Source: Isoetes taiwanensis (taxonomy: Eukaryota > Streptophyta > Lycopodiopsida > Isoetales > Isoetaceae). From it: a DNA stretch of 64,000 bases. The position numbers and the translations under genes were made by a program. The DNA lies in the NCBI GenBank assembly GCA_021234155.1, contig JAJEKV010000044.1, positions 9,708,777 through 9,772,776 on the forward strand, in the 5' to 3' direction. How positions within the stretch are numbered: position 1 is the stretch's first letter; every line of letters begins with the position of its first letter. The notes under the pieces were generated by a model. The model saw only the letters and a list, made by a program, of their open reading frames with translations, was not told where the DNA came from and searched no databases. Below are positions 46,036 to 56,014 of the stretch, in pieces.

Positions 46036-47041
46036 TTTTGGTTTTTTCCCACCTGCGGTTTTTATTTCCATCTGCGCTTGTTGCATAGCCAAGCAATCCG
46101 GCCCAACAATTTCGTTTTTAGATTGTTTGCAACTATTTTTCTTTTGGTTGTTCTTGCATCTTGGAATCAGTGGCTGAGGGGCATGGTGATCGTGTGAAAC
46201 TAACGGAGTACCAGCTTGCTTGTTGAAGCATCAATTGCTCAAAATTTTCCTAGGGTTTTGATCCAGGGGCACGTTTTTCACAAATTCGATGCCATTTATC
46301 TGCCGTCAGTGGGACTTGCATCTGCAGTAAATTACTCTATTCCTACTGAAATTTTATCACGATTCGAATGGCTGATATCTTCGGCAAATGTGAGTCAAGG
46401 TTAGTTGGGTTTTGCATTCTAGGTTGCTTGGTTTATGTTGGAAAAGGCATCCCAATCTATGGAGATATGGCAATAAGTACTTGAACTAGTTATGGATTCC
46501 ATCGGTTTGTAGTCCACCAAGTTCTCTTGGTGTAGTTATTGTTTCAAAGAATCGTTTGGTGTAGTTATTGTTTCAAAGAATCGTTTAGCTGAAGTTGTTG
46601 TCCTTTGTCCTTTTTTTTAAATGTTGGTTCGTCTATTCAAATTTGTAGACACTTTGATGGTGTGATGCTATTCTGCATGCCTTCATAGCCACCATCGCAG
46701 GTTAGCATTTTATTAGTCTAGTTTTTGCTTTGATCTCAGTACAAGTAACATCCTTTCAGTTCATGCAGAGATTTGTTATGGTTGACGGGCATATTGCAAT
46801 TCCTGATCGAGGTAAGCTGTAGTATTTCTTCGTAATTGTTGCTTACTTCTGTATTTCTTTTTATTTCATCATGAGTTCGAGCATCAGTAAGATTTAATAA
46901 AGAACTATTATAGTTACTTCTGCAAAGATTGCACTATTGTTTGCAGTTGGTAATCAACTTGCAGTATCCATTGCAAATTTCCAGATATTGTCTGTTCTCA
47001 TTTTCTGGCTAGCATTATGTTATTTCATGAGATCCATGTGC
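46035..47041. other. No gene seen
   Basis: Contains a 36-bp tandem repeat of TGGTGTAGTTATTGTTTCAAAGAATCGTTT near 46530-46590. Splice-like signals occur but no supported exon. Confidence 0.45.
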
Positions 47042-47322
47042 ATATTCTTCCTCATTCTCAAAGTTTGTGCAACTCTGTTTTGGCAATGTCACTAATGAAT
47101 GCCAGTGAACTTTGTTTTGCCCCTGCCCATAAGGAGGCATCCTCATTTGCATATTTAACATAAAAGGAATGAAATCATATGCATGCATACTAATCTGGAT
47201 GTTGGAGTGGGGCCTCTGGGAATGGATACCAGATGTTGCATGGGGCAATCAAAAGGACCTTGAGATGGAGCTTTCCACCAGAAACTTTAAAGTTTGCCTC
47301 TTTAAAGTGCCTTCACATCTAC

Positions 47323-47542
47323 CATTTTCTCTGCATGGAAATGCTTTTCTAGCGCTTGTTACTTCATAAATCATTTCTCCAGTAGAGACACAAAAATCTG
47401 CCTCATGTGGTTTGCCAGCCTCTAGCATGTTCTGCACTCTAAATGTAGCTTCAAGAGCAAATTTATCTTGTGCATCAACTCCTCTACTACCATGACCCCT
47501 GAAAGGAATATTATCACCAGACTTTACTACATCATGCCCATT
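47323..47542 (-). CDS. Exon-like fragment of an unrecognised gene (copy 2)
   Basis: Same exon as at 282-516, here in better shape: RVQNMLEAGKPHEADFCVST is followed by GEMIYEVTSARKAFPCRENG and a donor ATG|GTAGATG. The absence of the short duplication found in copy 1 suggests this is nearer the original. No family is recognised and no start is visible. Confidence 0.4.
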
Positions 47543-48163
47543 CTTGCTTACAAACTATTGTTAAAACTACTTATGCCACTATTAAAAGACTTGTAGAAAC
47601 CCTAGATTCAACTAAGAAAATAATTCTAAATTATTTTCAAGATCAAAGAAAATCATCTACAATCACATTCCTTGCTCTAACACGCCCAATCTACAAAAAA
47701 AAGGTGGCATAAAAAGACAGAATATGGATATAAAGGGAAGTGTAATAAATTGAAAAACAAACCTCTGGAACTTAAGAAGATCCAATCCCAAGTCGAAATT
47801 GGAATGCTTTTTGAATAAGCAGTTTGTGTCAAACAACACGGAATCTCTGTTCAGAAAATCACTTGGAAATAATGCCAGATTTTAAAAAATCAAAGTTCTT
47901 TGTAAAATACGGCCAGCCGAAATCCCTAAAAATAATGCCAGATTTTAGAGAATTGAAGTCCCTTGCAAAATGCTGCCAACTGAAAATCTCTATTGGTAAA
48001 AGACTCAAACTCCCGATGTCTGGACCTTGAACAAAAAGAAAGCAGTTAAGATGCATTACGTTTGGATAAAACATGCACAACATAATCTGCATCAAGGACA
48101 GAAACTTGAATACCCACATATTGGATGAGAAACATAAATCCATTTACCTCTAAAACTAAGTAA
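47543..48163. other. Gene-flank sequence shared with copy 1
   Basis: Matches 517-1145. No coding call is supported. Confidence 0.55.
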
Positions 48164-49126
48164 ATGATTGATTATATTGAAGAGAATCTAGCCACTGGTT
48201 TCATTCGACATTCTCAGTCCCCTACTGGAGCGCCTATCTTCTTCGTCAAAAAGAAGGATGATTCGCTGCGTCTGGTCGTTGATTATCGTGGCCTCAATAA
48301 AATCACAGTGCCGAATCGGTATCCGCTTCCTTTGATCCTAGAGTTATTGGAGCGACTCCAAGGTGCACATTATTTTACGAAGATTGATCTTCGGGGTGCC
48401 TACAACCTTATCCGGGAGAGTGATGAGTGGAAAACATTTTTTCATACTCGGTATGGCCATTTTGAGTACACAGTTATGCCATTTGGACTTACCAATGCCC
48501 CAGCAGTATTCCAACATATGGCCAATGATGTCTTTCGAGAGTTCTTAAACACTTTTGTTATCATCTATCTGAATGATATTCTTATTTATTCTAAGACTCT
48601 CGAAGAACATGAGAGGCATGTTCGACATGTCCTTCAGAAGCTTCGTGAGCACGGGTTATATGCCAAACTTGGGAAGTGTCAGTTCGAGCAGGATAATGTG
48701 GAGTTCCTTGGCTATCATATCACTCCACATGGAGTCTCTATGGATCCCAAAAAGATCAGCACTATTTTGGAGTGGCAAACACCTTCATCCGTTCGAGATG
48801 TTCAGTGTTTTCTTGGGTTTGCCAATTTCTATCGGCGTTTCATTCGGGATTATTCGGAGATTGCCCTTCCTTTGACATGCCTCATGCTTAAGGACGTGCC
48901 ATTCGAATGGAGTGTGGAAGCGGAACTTCTTTTCGTTACTCTGAAACATGCTTTACCACAGCACCGGTTCTTGCTCATGCAGATCCTTTGCGCCCATATG
49001 TTGTCGAAGCAGATGCTTTTGATTTTGCTCTTGGTGGGATCCTGTCATAGGAGGGGGATGATGATGCATTGCATCCAATCGCCTATCACTCATGGAAGTT
49101 TTAGGCTGCTGAAATCAACTATATGA
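48164..49126 (+). pseudogene. pol: Ty3 reverse transcriptase with YLND active-site change
   Basis: An RNA-dependent DNA polymerase domain, open for 320 codons. It starts in the fingers region ([20 protein letters not shown]), passes [36 protein letters not shown] with motif A aspartate, VMPFGLTNAPAVFQ (motif B) and then YLND at 48566-48577, where the second-to-last residue of the usual YLDD is asparagine (AAT at 48572-48574). The truncated copy at 1968-1979 still has YLDD. GFANFYRRFIRDYSEIALPL closes the domain. After LKHALP the frame slips and the last ~60 residues are not RNase H. The apparent start at 48164 is created by the deletion junction and is not a natural initiator. Confidence 0.9.
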
Positions 49127-49375
49127 CAAGGAATTGTTGGCGATAGTGGATTCTTTCGAGGAGTGGAGACGTTTCCTAGAGGGATCTCCTTATAAGGTTA
49201 CAGTCTATACAAATCATCGAAGTCTAGATTATTTTCAGTCTGCTCGAGTGCTCAATCGTCGCCAAGCCCGTTGGCATACTCAAATATTATCCCGTATTGA
49301 TTTCGTGATCTAGTACCATCCTGGATCCCTCCAAGGGAAGCCTGATGCCTTGTCTCGACGCTCTTACCTTGAGCC
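48950..49375 (+). pseudogene. pol: Ty3 RNase H remnant
   Basis: In a shifted frame the DNA encodes the PVLAHADP / ADA(S/F)DFALGGIL block near 48970-49050, then [11 protein letters not shown]-like residues around 49130 and [20 protein letters not shown] near 49210-49270, ending in the SRIDF / GSLQGKPDALSRRSY linker at 49295-49370. One frame change lies near 48962, another near 49105, and a stop interrupts the block at 49312. The usual catalytic aspartates of RNase H can be placed, but the protein is not continuous. Confidence 0.75.
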
Positions 49376-49549
49376 CAAGCTAGGTGATCCTGCATTTGAT
49401 CAGCAATCACAGGTTATTCTAGAGCCTGATCGGTTCCAGTTTATGGCTCTCACTTTGTTTGAGAAGCCTCATGATACGGTCTTGTTGGAGTCTGTTCGAG
49501 CATCTCTGCCCTCTGATCTATTGGCTCAAGATGTATTCTCACAGGGCTC

Positions 49550-49825
49550 ATGTTCCTTGATGGGCTTCTGTATGTGCCAGATGGTGCTTCTAGACTTCGG
49601 GTTCTCCAGGCTTGCCATGATTCATCTATGGCCGGACATTTTGGAGTAGCCAAGACTCTTGAACTTATTAGTCGAGAGTATTGGTGGCCGGGGCTTCGTC
49701 ACTCTATCGAAGCTTTTATTCGATCCTGTGATATCTGCTGCCGAGCGAAGGTTCCAAGGCATCTTTCTCATGGCCTTCTTCAGGCACTGCCAGTACCAGA
49801 TGGATCTTGGAAGAGATTTCTATAA
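49550..49825 (+). pseudogene. pol: Ty3 integrase, zinc-binding head
   Basis: LDGLLYVPDGASRLRVLQAC then HDSSMAGHFGVAKTLELISR, YWWPGLRHSIEAFIRSCDIC and CRAKVPRHL give the HHCC pattern (H..H, then C..C) of retroelement integrases. Its spacing is normal. The frame runs into a stop at 49825 where the core continues in another frame. Confidence 0.88.
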
Positions 49826-50279
49826 ACTTTAATCTGGAGCTGCCACTCTCTAGGGGTTATGATGCCATCATGGTTGTTGTTGATCGTTTCTCTAAGATGG
49901 TTCATTTTATTCCCTGCAACATCACCATTACCAGTGAGGGAACATCTGATCTTCTTCTTCGTGAAGTAGTCAGACTTCAGGCTTGCCCGATACTATCGTC
50001 AGCGATCGTGGACTGCAGTTCGTCGCATATTTTTGGAAGCGGCTTTTGGAGTTATTGTATATCAACTGCTCACTGACATCTGGTCATCATCCAGAAAGTA
50101 ATGGGCAGGCAGAGCGCACTAATCAGACTCTGGAGCAATATTTAAGGTGCTTTATCAGTTATCAGCAGGATGATTGGGTCGATTATCTTCCATTAGCTGA
50201 GTTTGCCTATAATAACTTAGTACATGCCTCCACTGGCCAGACTCCGTTCTTTCTGAACTCTGGTCAGCATCCTCGTTAG
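49807..50279 (+). pseudogene. pol: Ty3 integrase, catalytic core (first Asp replaced)
   Basis: The core begins EEISINFNLELPLSRGYDAI, where the first catalytic Asp of the usual M-D-F is Asn (AAC, 49825-49827), and continues VVVDRFSKMVHFIPC. A frame change near 49975 leads to TIVSDRGLQFVAYFWKRLLE, with the second Asp at 50004 and the Glu of GQAERTNQTLE at about 50112, exactly the D-35-E spacing. AEFAYNNLVHASTGQTPFFL follows. With the N change and a frameshift the enzyme would be dead. Confidence 0.88.
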
Positions 50280-50800
50280 TCCCTTAATGTCACTGACAGT
50301 GACTCTGTCAATCCTAGTGCCGAGTCTCGACTTGAGGAACTCCAGGCTCTTCAATCAGATCTTTAGCATCATTTTCACCGAGCACATGAACATTATCGGC
50401 CCTATGTCGATTTGCATCAGCAGAAAGCTCCTAAATTTCATGTTGGTGACCGTGTCTAGCTTCTTCGTAGGGACCTCCCTACCTCACGTCCCTGCAATAA
50501 GCTTGACTATAGTCGCCTTGGTCCTTATCGGATCACGGTGGCATTCCGTCTCGAGCTCTCTCTAGCTGTTCGGCTCCATCCAGTATTTCTTGTTTCTCTA
50601 TTGAAGCCCTACACAGTTAATACTTTTCCGGATCGCTTTCTTCAGCCGTCACCACCAGTAGAAATTGATGATCATGAGGAGTTCGAGGTTCGAGAGATTT
50701 TGGACTCCAAAGTTTCTCGTCGATGATTGTATTACTTTGTCGATTGGGAAGGTTACTCATCAAGTGATAGAACCTGGGAGCCTGCGAGAATTTGACTAAT
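50280..50800 (+). pseudogene. pol: Ty3 integrase tail with chromodomain
   Basis: After the core come FHVGDRV, YSRLGPYRIT, HPVFLVSLLKPY and then a chromodomain: EEFEVREILDSK and, past a TGA at about 50724, YYFVDWEGYSSSDRTWEPA. The aromatic positions of a methyl-lysine cage (the residues before REIL, the Y/F before VDW, and W of WEGY) all look present. Such a domain is thought to steer integration to methylated-histone chromatin. The near-canonical form resembles chromoviruses known from fungi and non-seed plants more than the divergent forms of many flowering-plant elements. Several stops break it. Confidence 0.82.
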
Positions 50801-50890
50801 GCTCCAAATAAAATTGCGGAGTTTCACCGACGTTACCCGGACAAGCCAAGTTTGAGTACTCTGGCCCCAGCTCCGAGGACTCATCGCCTC

Positions 50891-50905
50891 GTAGGAGGGG
50901 GATGG
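50891..50905 (+). other. Polypurine tract of the Ty3 chromovirus
   Basis: GTAGGAGGGGGATGG abuts the LTR start TGTGACGACC. Confidence 0.85.
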
Positions 50906-51424
50906 TGTGACGACCATACGGATATTCGTATCATATAAATATTATACTCGTATATACAAAAGATGGTCGTCACATGGATGCAAAAGGGTAGTTACACAAG
51001 ACAAGGTTTGAACTCACAACCTTCCAGTTGCGAGTCACACACCTTTGCCAAGTGCGCTACCAATATTTGTTGAAAACATTCCTTCACGGCTTTCTCATAT
51101 GCGGGACTATCTCCAGGAGGTTCTAGAATATTCTAGAACCTAAATGCATGCGCGACACTTGGCGAGATCTCATCTATTAGAGTGGCGCAATCCTGACCGT
51201 TGGCCTAGATATATAAGGAGGCACCTCCTTCTTGTCGAACCATTCCGGTTCAACGCCAGTCTTGAGCCTTCTAGACATCTGTCTCGTGTTCCTGCTTGCC
51301 TTCGCGCCATTGTACTCTTGATTCCTGTTCATAAATAAGATTCTTTCTCGATCTTGGCATATTTCTTCCGTATTTCTTGCATATTTTCCACGTATTTTCC
51401 TTATTTTTGCGTAGGTTCATGACA
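50906..51424 (+). repeat. 3' LTR of the Ty3 chromovirus, ~519 bp
   Basis: TGTGACGACC to TTCATGACA. A TATATAA box at 51210-51216 and an AATAAGA polyadenylation-like signal at about 51333 give the expected promoter then poly(A) order. No second LTR is present in the window, and no target duplication can be checked. Confidence 0.82.
51001..51062 (-). other. tRNA-like module inside the LTR (A and B boxes on the minus strand)
   Basis: On the minus strand TAGCGCACTTGG (A-box-like, 51048-51059) and GAGTTCAAACC (B-box-like, 51005-51015) have tRNA-like order and spacing, with GACTCGCAACTGGAAGG between. It cannot form a full cloverleaf. It may be a SINE head captured by the LTR upstream of its TATA box. 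Confidence 0.5.
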
Positions 51425-51922
51425 GCCTGATGTGCCACAGTTGAATTGTGCCATGCCGAGGGTGGGTGTCATTGCCGATGTCGAGCGATCTTTCATTGAG
51501 GTGTATAGCCCTCTCCTGGTGCCGTTGTTGGCTTCGGTCATGCGGTTTTCAAAGGTGGGTGTTGTACTCTCGTGGAAGGTTAGGAGGATATTTTAATAAG
51601 ATATACTTTAGTTTCTGATGGTGTTGTCGATGAAAGTCCAACACTAATATAGAGACTCGCGTATATTTTATTAAGTATCCGTTGGTCTTGTCTTTTAGAA
51701 AAAACTTGATTGGTCAAGTGCAATATGTTCAGTTGAGTCTACCAACCTCTATGAGGTAGTTTTCTTGTGGAGTCAGTAGCTGGATCAGATCATAACTTAA
51801 ACTTGTTGAAGGGAGTGAGAAAAATGCATTTCTACCTATAACTGTCGAACTTGAAACTTAGTAGTTTACTTGAATCTTAATGAATTATTTTACGTCTTAC
51901 GATTTCGACACTCACTAAAGTG

Positions 51923-51960
<38 letters not shown>

Positions 51961-52037
51961 TGACAGACTTTTAGGTATTGTTGCTGCTTTGCTACTGTTG
52001 GCATAATGTTAGCTACATAGTTTCCTCCAAAACTGCC
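51425..52037. other. Flank with a T34 run
   Basis: A T34 run at 51926-51959 could be the tail of a minus-strand retroposon, but no body is recognised. No gene is seen between the LTR end and the kinase-like gene. Confidence 0.45.
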
Positions 52038-53748
52038 ATGAATCCACAAGAGTTAGATGGACTTGGACTAGAAGCGAAGCCTCACATGAACTCAGAAGAA
52101 GGACTTAGGCTAGAAGCAGAGCCTCACATGAACCCAGAAGCCAAGTCCTCTACTCTGATGCAGAGGAAAAGATCAAGACCACAACAGCCATGGTCTTCCT
52201 TAAGACCCTCCTTGATGAATTGGCTTTGTGAGCGAATTTGTGCTGCCACACCTTCTGAGTTAGAGTTGATTACTACCACAGAAGAAGGATGGCTAGACTT
52301 CCATTCAACTCTCATGAAGGATGTTGAGAGAGCTTTTGGGCCTCGAATGATAGAGCTAGAACCTGGAAAGGGTAATTCTGAAAGGTATGCCTGGATAGAT
52401 GGTAATGTATCGCACAACTGGGATTCATGTGGTAGCAAATTTAACTAGTCCTCGCTTGAGAAAGGATCCAAAGGATAAGGCCGTTGCATGGAATACAGCT
52501 TGGATTAATCGAAATCTTAGAAAGGAAACCCATCAACCCCCCCACCTGGTTAAGAGAATGTTGGCACAAACTATTAGAGCCAAACGTCATGACGAGACTG
52601 ATAAAGAGTGGGAAAAAAGAAAAAGGCAGATGCTAAGACTATCTGGTTGGCAATGGTTGATTCCTCTCAGATAGTTAACATGACTACAATTGGTTCAGGA
52701 ACATATGGAACGGTGTACGAATGCAATATCTTGGAATCTAGTTTTTTTAAAGACGAACATTATTGCGTAAAGTTTCAAAATGATGATGTGCGGTTAGGTA
52801 CTGCGAGGCCCGATGTGATAGTAAGGGCCATAATGAAAAATATAAGGGAGTCACAAATGCAGGTTAGACATGGCTCTATTATACACTACTACATTGGTCG
52901 TACAACTGGATTGGAAAGAACATGGTTGATATTTCCTTATTGGAATGGGGGTTCTTGTGCATCTCTTTTTGTACATCATGGACATAATGAGTTTGCGAGG
53001 CATGCATTTAAAAGATTAGGATGTAAGCCTAATGTGGAGGTCGATGTCTTTGAACTTGAGCAACGGAGGAAGCAAGAGTTATATGTTGCTCGAAGAGTGG
53101 GTGATCTAACTATGTCATTTTTAAGCAGCTTGCTTAAGCTTCATAAAGAGCACCATTTACATATGGACTTGCACCCGGGCAATGCCCTGATTCATTTGGA
53201 CTTTTGGAAAGAGAAAGGATGCATGGACCCCCAGGCTATTTATATTGGTATTTGTGATTGGGGAGAAGAAAGGCTAATAGGTGAGCCAGTGGAAGTGAAA
53301 CTGTGGGCATACAAAGGCATGGGGCAAAAATGCCATTGAGAATGAAAGACTCATCTATCCGTACATGCATGATGATTTGTATTGGGGTCCCAAAAAAGAT
53401 GGAACTAAAATGGTGGCTGCAAGGGCTGACTTCGACCTCTTAGGGGCAGTCTACTTTATCTATAACCTGGCTGATTTTGCACGTAAGCATTCTTTCTTGG
53501 AGGCTATGGGTACTACTGAACAAAACCAGAGGTTTCGAAACATGTGTGATTATTTGAAGCACTGTGTTGAATTCCCAATAAGAGACAAAACACACAAGTT
53601 TGATCTGAACCAGCTACTGAACACCATGCAGAGCACTTGGAATTGCTCTCTAACACATTGCACAAGACCCCAAATGGAATCAGATTGGATTCTTCAAATT
53701 GGGTTAGGTGCAGACGATGTTGACCAAGCTGAATCAAGTCACGCTTAG
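52038..53748 (+). pseudogene. Atypical protein-kinase-like gene, three frameshifts
   Basis: A single protein can be followed through four frames. It starts MNPQELDGLGLEAKPHMNSE, with an imperfect repeat of L.LEA.PHMN, then a basic region and a globular N-terminal part (to 52425). Next comes TSPRLRKDPKDKAVAWNTAW (to about 52610), then a kinase fold with the glycine loop GSGTYGTVYE (52692), the lysine strand YCVKF (52761), a catalytic loop HMDLHPGN (53160) and DWGEE (about 53254) in place of DFG. Finally YPYMHDDLYWGPKKDG..DFDLLGAVYFIYNLADFARK ends at a stop at 53748. HxDLHPGN resembles APH/ABC1-like kinases more than HRDLKPEN kinases. Breaks lie near 52424, in the A-run near 52612 and in the A-run near 53328. 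Two of the three are in homopolymers, so they may be sequence errors and the gene may be intact. Substrate and pathway are unknown. Confidence 0.6.
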
Positions 53749-53981
53749 CGTGCATCTATGAGCTCTCTTGTATGCTATTTTAAAAGTCAAAAAAATTTAT
53801 TCATTGAACAATTGGGCACACATTTAATAAAAGATCCTTGCCATTTTATGTATTTGTTTTCGTTGCACTTGATTTCTTTTGTAATTTATAAGTTATATTG
53901 AGTTGTTTTATTTTGCACAGTTAACATAAAGCGTATACGCAAGAAATTGAACAAACAACCTACTTACAATCCGTGCCAGAA
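53749..53981. other. Spacer between the two ORFs
   Basis: AT-rich, with no gene. It may hold the 3' end of the upstream gene. Confidence 0.4.
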
Positions 53982-54766
53982 AGTATGTCTCAACAATCGA
54001 GTACGTCTCATCAGCAAGAGACTATGTCTCGTCGGCAAGAGAAGGGGCTGATGAAACTGGGCAGAGGGGCAACTTCTCCTTCCCATCCTCATTGAGAACT
54101 CCAGAGGGCTTTCATTCCCTTCTCTACCTACATTATCGGAGGTTAGGGCGCAATAGTTACAGAGAGCAGAGGAACATGCTCGAACAAAATGAAGCGCATG
54201 CAAAAGAGTTGGTGAAGCTAAGGGCAATGGCGGAAGTGGCTAGGAAAGAAGGTGTTACAATTACAAAGGTTCATGGACTTGCATGTGACATGGGCCCAGG
54301 TTGTTGCTTGCAAGGGGCGGATTACGAGGATGTGGAGGCTAATTTAGACGTCAAACAGTTTGACGCCGACTGGCCAAGCATGAGAGCAGGCAAGTATAAA
54401 GCATACGACTACAAGATCCCTGAAGTCCGAGCTAAAGCTTTGGAGAGATGGGTTCAAGTGAAAGGAACTATGATAAAAAATCATGAATTCAGCAAGACGT
54501 TTGCCAAGCAAGTCTGTTATCAGATTGTAAACGGTGAGCCTGTAAATTACGCTAGCAGAAAATGGAAGCAAGGAAGTGGTAGTGGCAGTAGCAAGAGAGT
54601 TAAGCAGATGGACGATTCTGAAAGTGCCTTGGGTGATGAAGACATAACTATAACTTACTTACTTGCAGATGCTATAAAACTTTTAGAAGTGGTGGAGTTG
54701 CGACAGCAGGTGCGGTCACACTCACCCCGGTTTTTGGTCCACTGTGGAAAACATCAGTTTTGGTAG
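53982..54766 (+). CDS. Coiled-coil-type ORF, unrecognised
   Basis: From the ATG at 54176 the frame is open for about 197 codons: a charged helix NMLEQNEAHAKELVKLRAMA, then HGLACDMGPGCCLQGADYED, DVKQFDADWPSMRAGKYKAY and a C-terminal GSGSGSSKRVKQMDDSESAL linker with a basic patch. The same frame is open to 54092 without an ATG. Another frame just upstream (53982-54094) reads MSQQSSTSHQQETMSRRQEK and is probably the true N-terminus joined by a frame change or a small intron. It follows the kinase-like gene by 230 bp on the same strand. I recognise no family. Confidence 0.4.
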
Positions 54767-54919
54767 GTCTACATGTCCTGTTTTCAAAGAATCCTACATG
54801 TGGATTTGTGGAGGTATGGTTTTGTTCAATAATGGTGTTCTTTTTTCAGTGGACTAAAACATCCACTGTTGTTTTGTTGTTTCCTCTATTTTGACACGTC
54901 ATTTTATAATACAATCCAC
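54767..54919. other. Spacer before the higher-order repeat
   Basis: No feature seen. Confidence 0.4.
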
Positions 54920-55420
54920 CGTAGGAAAGAATACTTGAATTTCTACATGTCTAATAATTCTGTTGTCACATGTCTTTATAGATGTAGGAAAGAATATTTG
55001 ATTCTCTACATGTCCTATGCTTCCATTCACATGTGTAGGACAGAGTACTTTATTTACTAAAGCATTGTAGGAAAGAATACATGAATTACAACATGTGTAA
55101 TACTTCTATTGTCACATGTCTTTATAGAAGTAGGAAAGAATACTTGATTCTCTACATGTCGTATGCTTCCATGTCACATGTCTTTATGGTAGTAGGACAG
55201 AGTACTTTTATTTTCTAATGCATTGTAGGAAAGAATACATGAATTACTACATGTGTAATACTTCTATTGTCACATGTCTTTATAGAAGTAGGAAAGAATA
55301 CTTGATTGTCTACATGTCGTATCCTTCCATATCACGGGTCTTTATAGTGGTAGGACAGAGTACTTGATTTGCTACATGTGATGCACGTGGCACGATCACA
55401 TGTCCTTATACTAGTATTCC
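54920..55420. repeat. Higher-order tandem repeat, ~158-bp unit of three subunits
   Basis: Each unit holds three related monomers that begin GTAGGA(A/C)AGA(A/G)TA: two of about 62-63 bp ending CACATGTCTTTATAG and one short one of about 33 bp. Units start at 54922, 55068 and 55226, and the last short monomer runs on to about 55420. Monomers in the same position are more alike across units than within a unit, which is how higher-order repeats form. Confidence 0.9.
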
Positions 55421-55439
55421 ATGTAAGACAAGTTACTTC

Positions 55440-55995
55440 AACTACTTCAATTACTTAACGCCTATTTTTGCATAACAAAACCATCAAGAATTTGATTTGT
55501 ATTCCTTGAGGGGTGCAGGACCGGCGCAACAAATCCCTAAGCATTAATGTCATAGGACCGCCAAAATCCTAACAATATCCTAACATTTTGGATATTGTTA
55601 GAAGGAAGGAAGTTATTGTTAGAGAAAGACCATTAAACCACGCCTACATTTTTGCATAACAAACCATTAAGAATTGTGAGATGTATTTCTTCATGGAGGA
55701 AAGGACCATTGCAACAAATCCCCAAGCATTAAAATGGCAAGACCATGCAATATCCTAATATTATTCCCCATTTTGGATATCGTTGGTGGAACACCATTAA
55801 ACCATTCCTACATCTTGGTATAATTTAGACCATTAAGAATTTGAGATGTAATTGTCTATGAGGAATATATAGGACCATTGCAAGAAATCCCCAAGCATTA
55901 TAAAATGGCAAGACTACATAATATCCTAACATTATCCCCATTTTGGATATCATTAGTGGAACACCATTAAACCATGCCTATATCTAGTTGGTACT
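55440..55995. repeat. Tandem repeat, ~165-175-bp unit, three to four copies
   Basis: Units share CCATTAAACCA.GCCTA, CATTAAGAATT.GAGATGTA, GACCATTGCAA.AAATCCCC and ATTTTGGATAT. They differ by many small changes and are clearly unrelated to the repeat to the left. Confidence 0.85.
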
Positions 55996-56014
55996 AAGGT
56001 TCGCTATAGACGAT

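Larger units (their letters stand above)
47042..49591. repeat. Segmental duplication, copy 2
   Basis: Direct-orientation partner of 1-2957. It lacks the 456 bp at 1146-1601 of copy 1: GTAAATGATTG joins straight to ATTATATTGAAGAG, with TG shared at the break, as in end-joining deletion. It keeps several stretches lost from copy 1. Right of 49591 the Ty3 element continues here but not in copy 1. Confidence 0.9.
48164..51424 (+). mobile_element. Ty3 chromovirus, 5'-truncated copy with 3' LTR
   Basis: In order on the plus strand are RT (48164-49000), RNase H (about 49000-49350), the zinc-binding head of integrase (49550-49740), integrase core (49807-50279), a GPY-like region, a C-terminal chromodomain (50677-50795), a polypurine tract and a 3' LTR (50906-51424). 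The 5' LTR, primer site, gag and protease are missing because of the junction at 48169. Frameshifts after RT, in integrase and near the chromodomain, plus changed catalytic residues, make it inactive as read. Confidence 0.92.

Noticed and set aside
45806-46177. 123-codon ORF with a long phenylalanine run
   Set aside because: It is the translation of the T43 run and its flanks.
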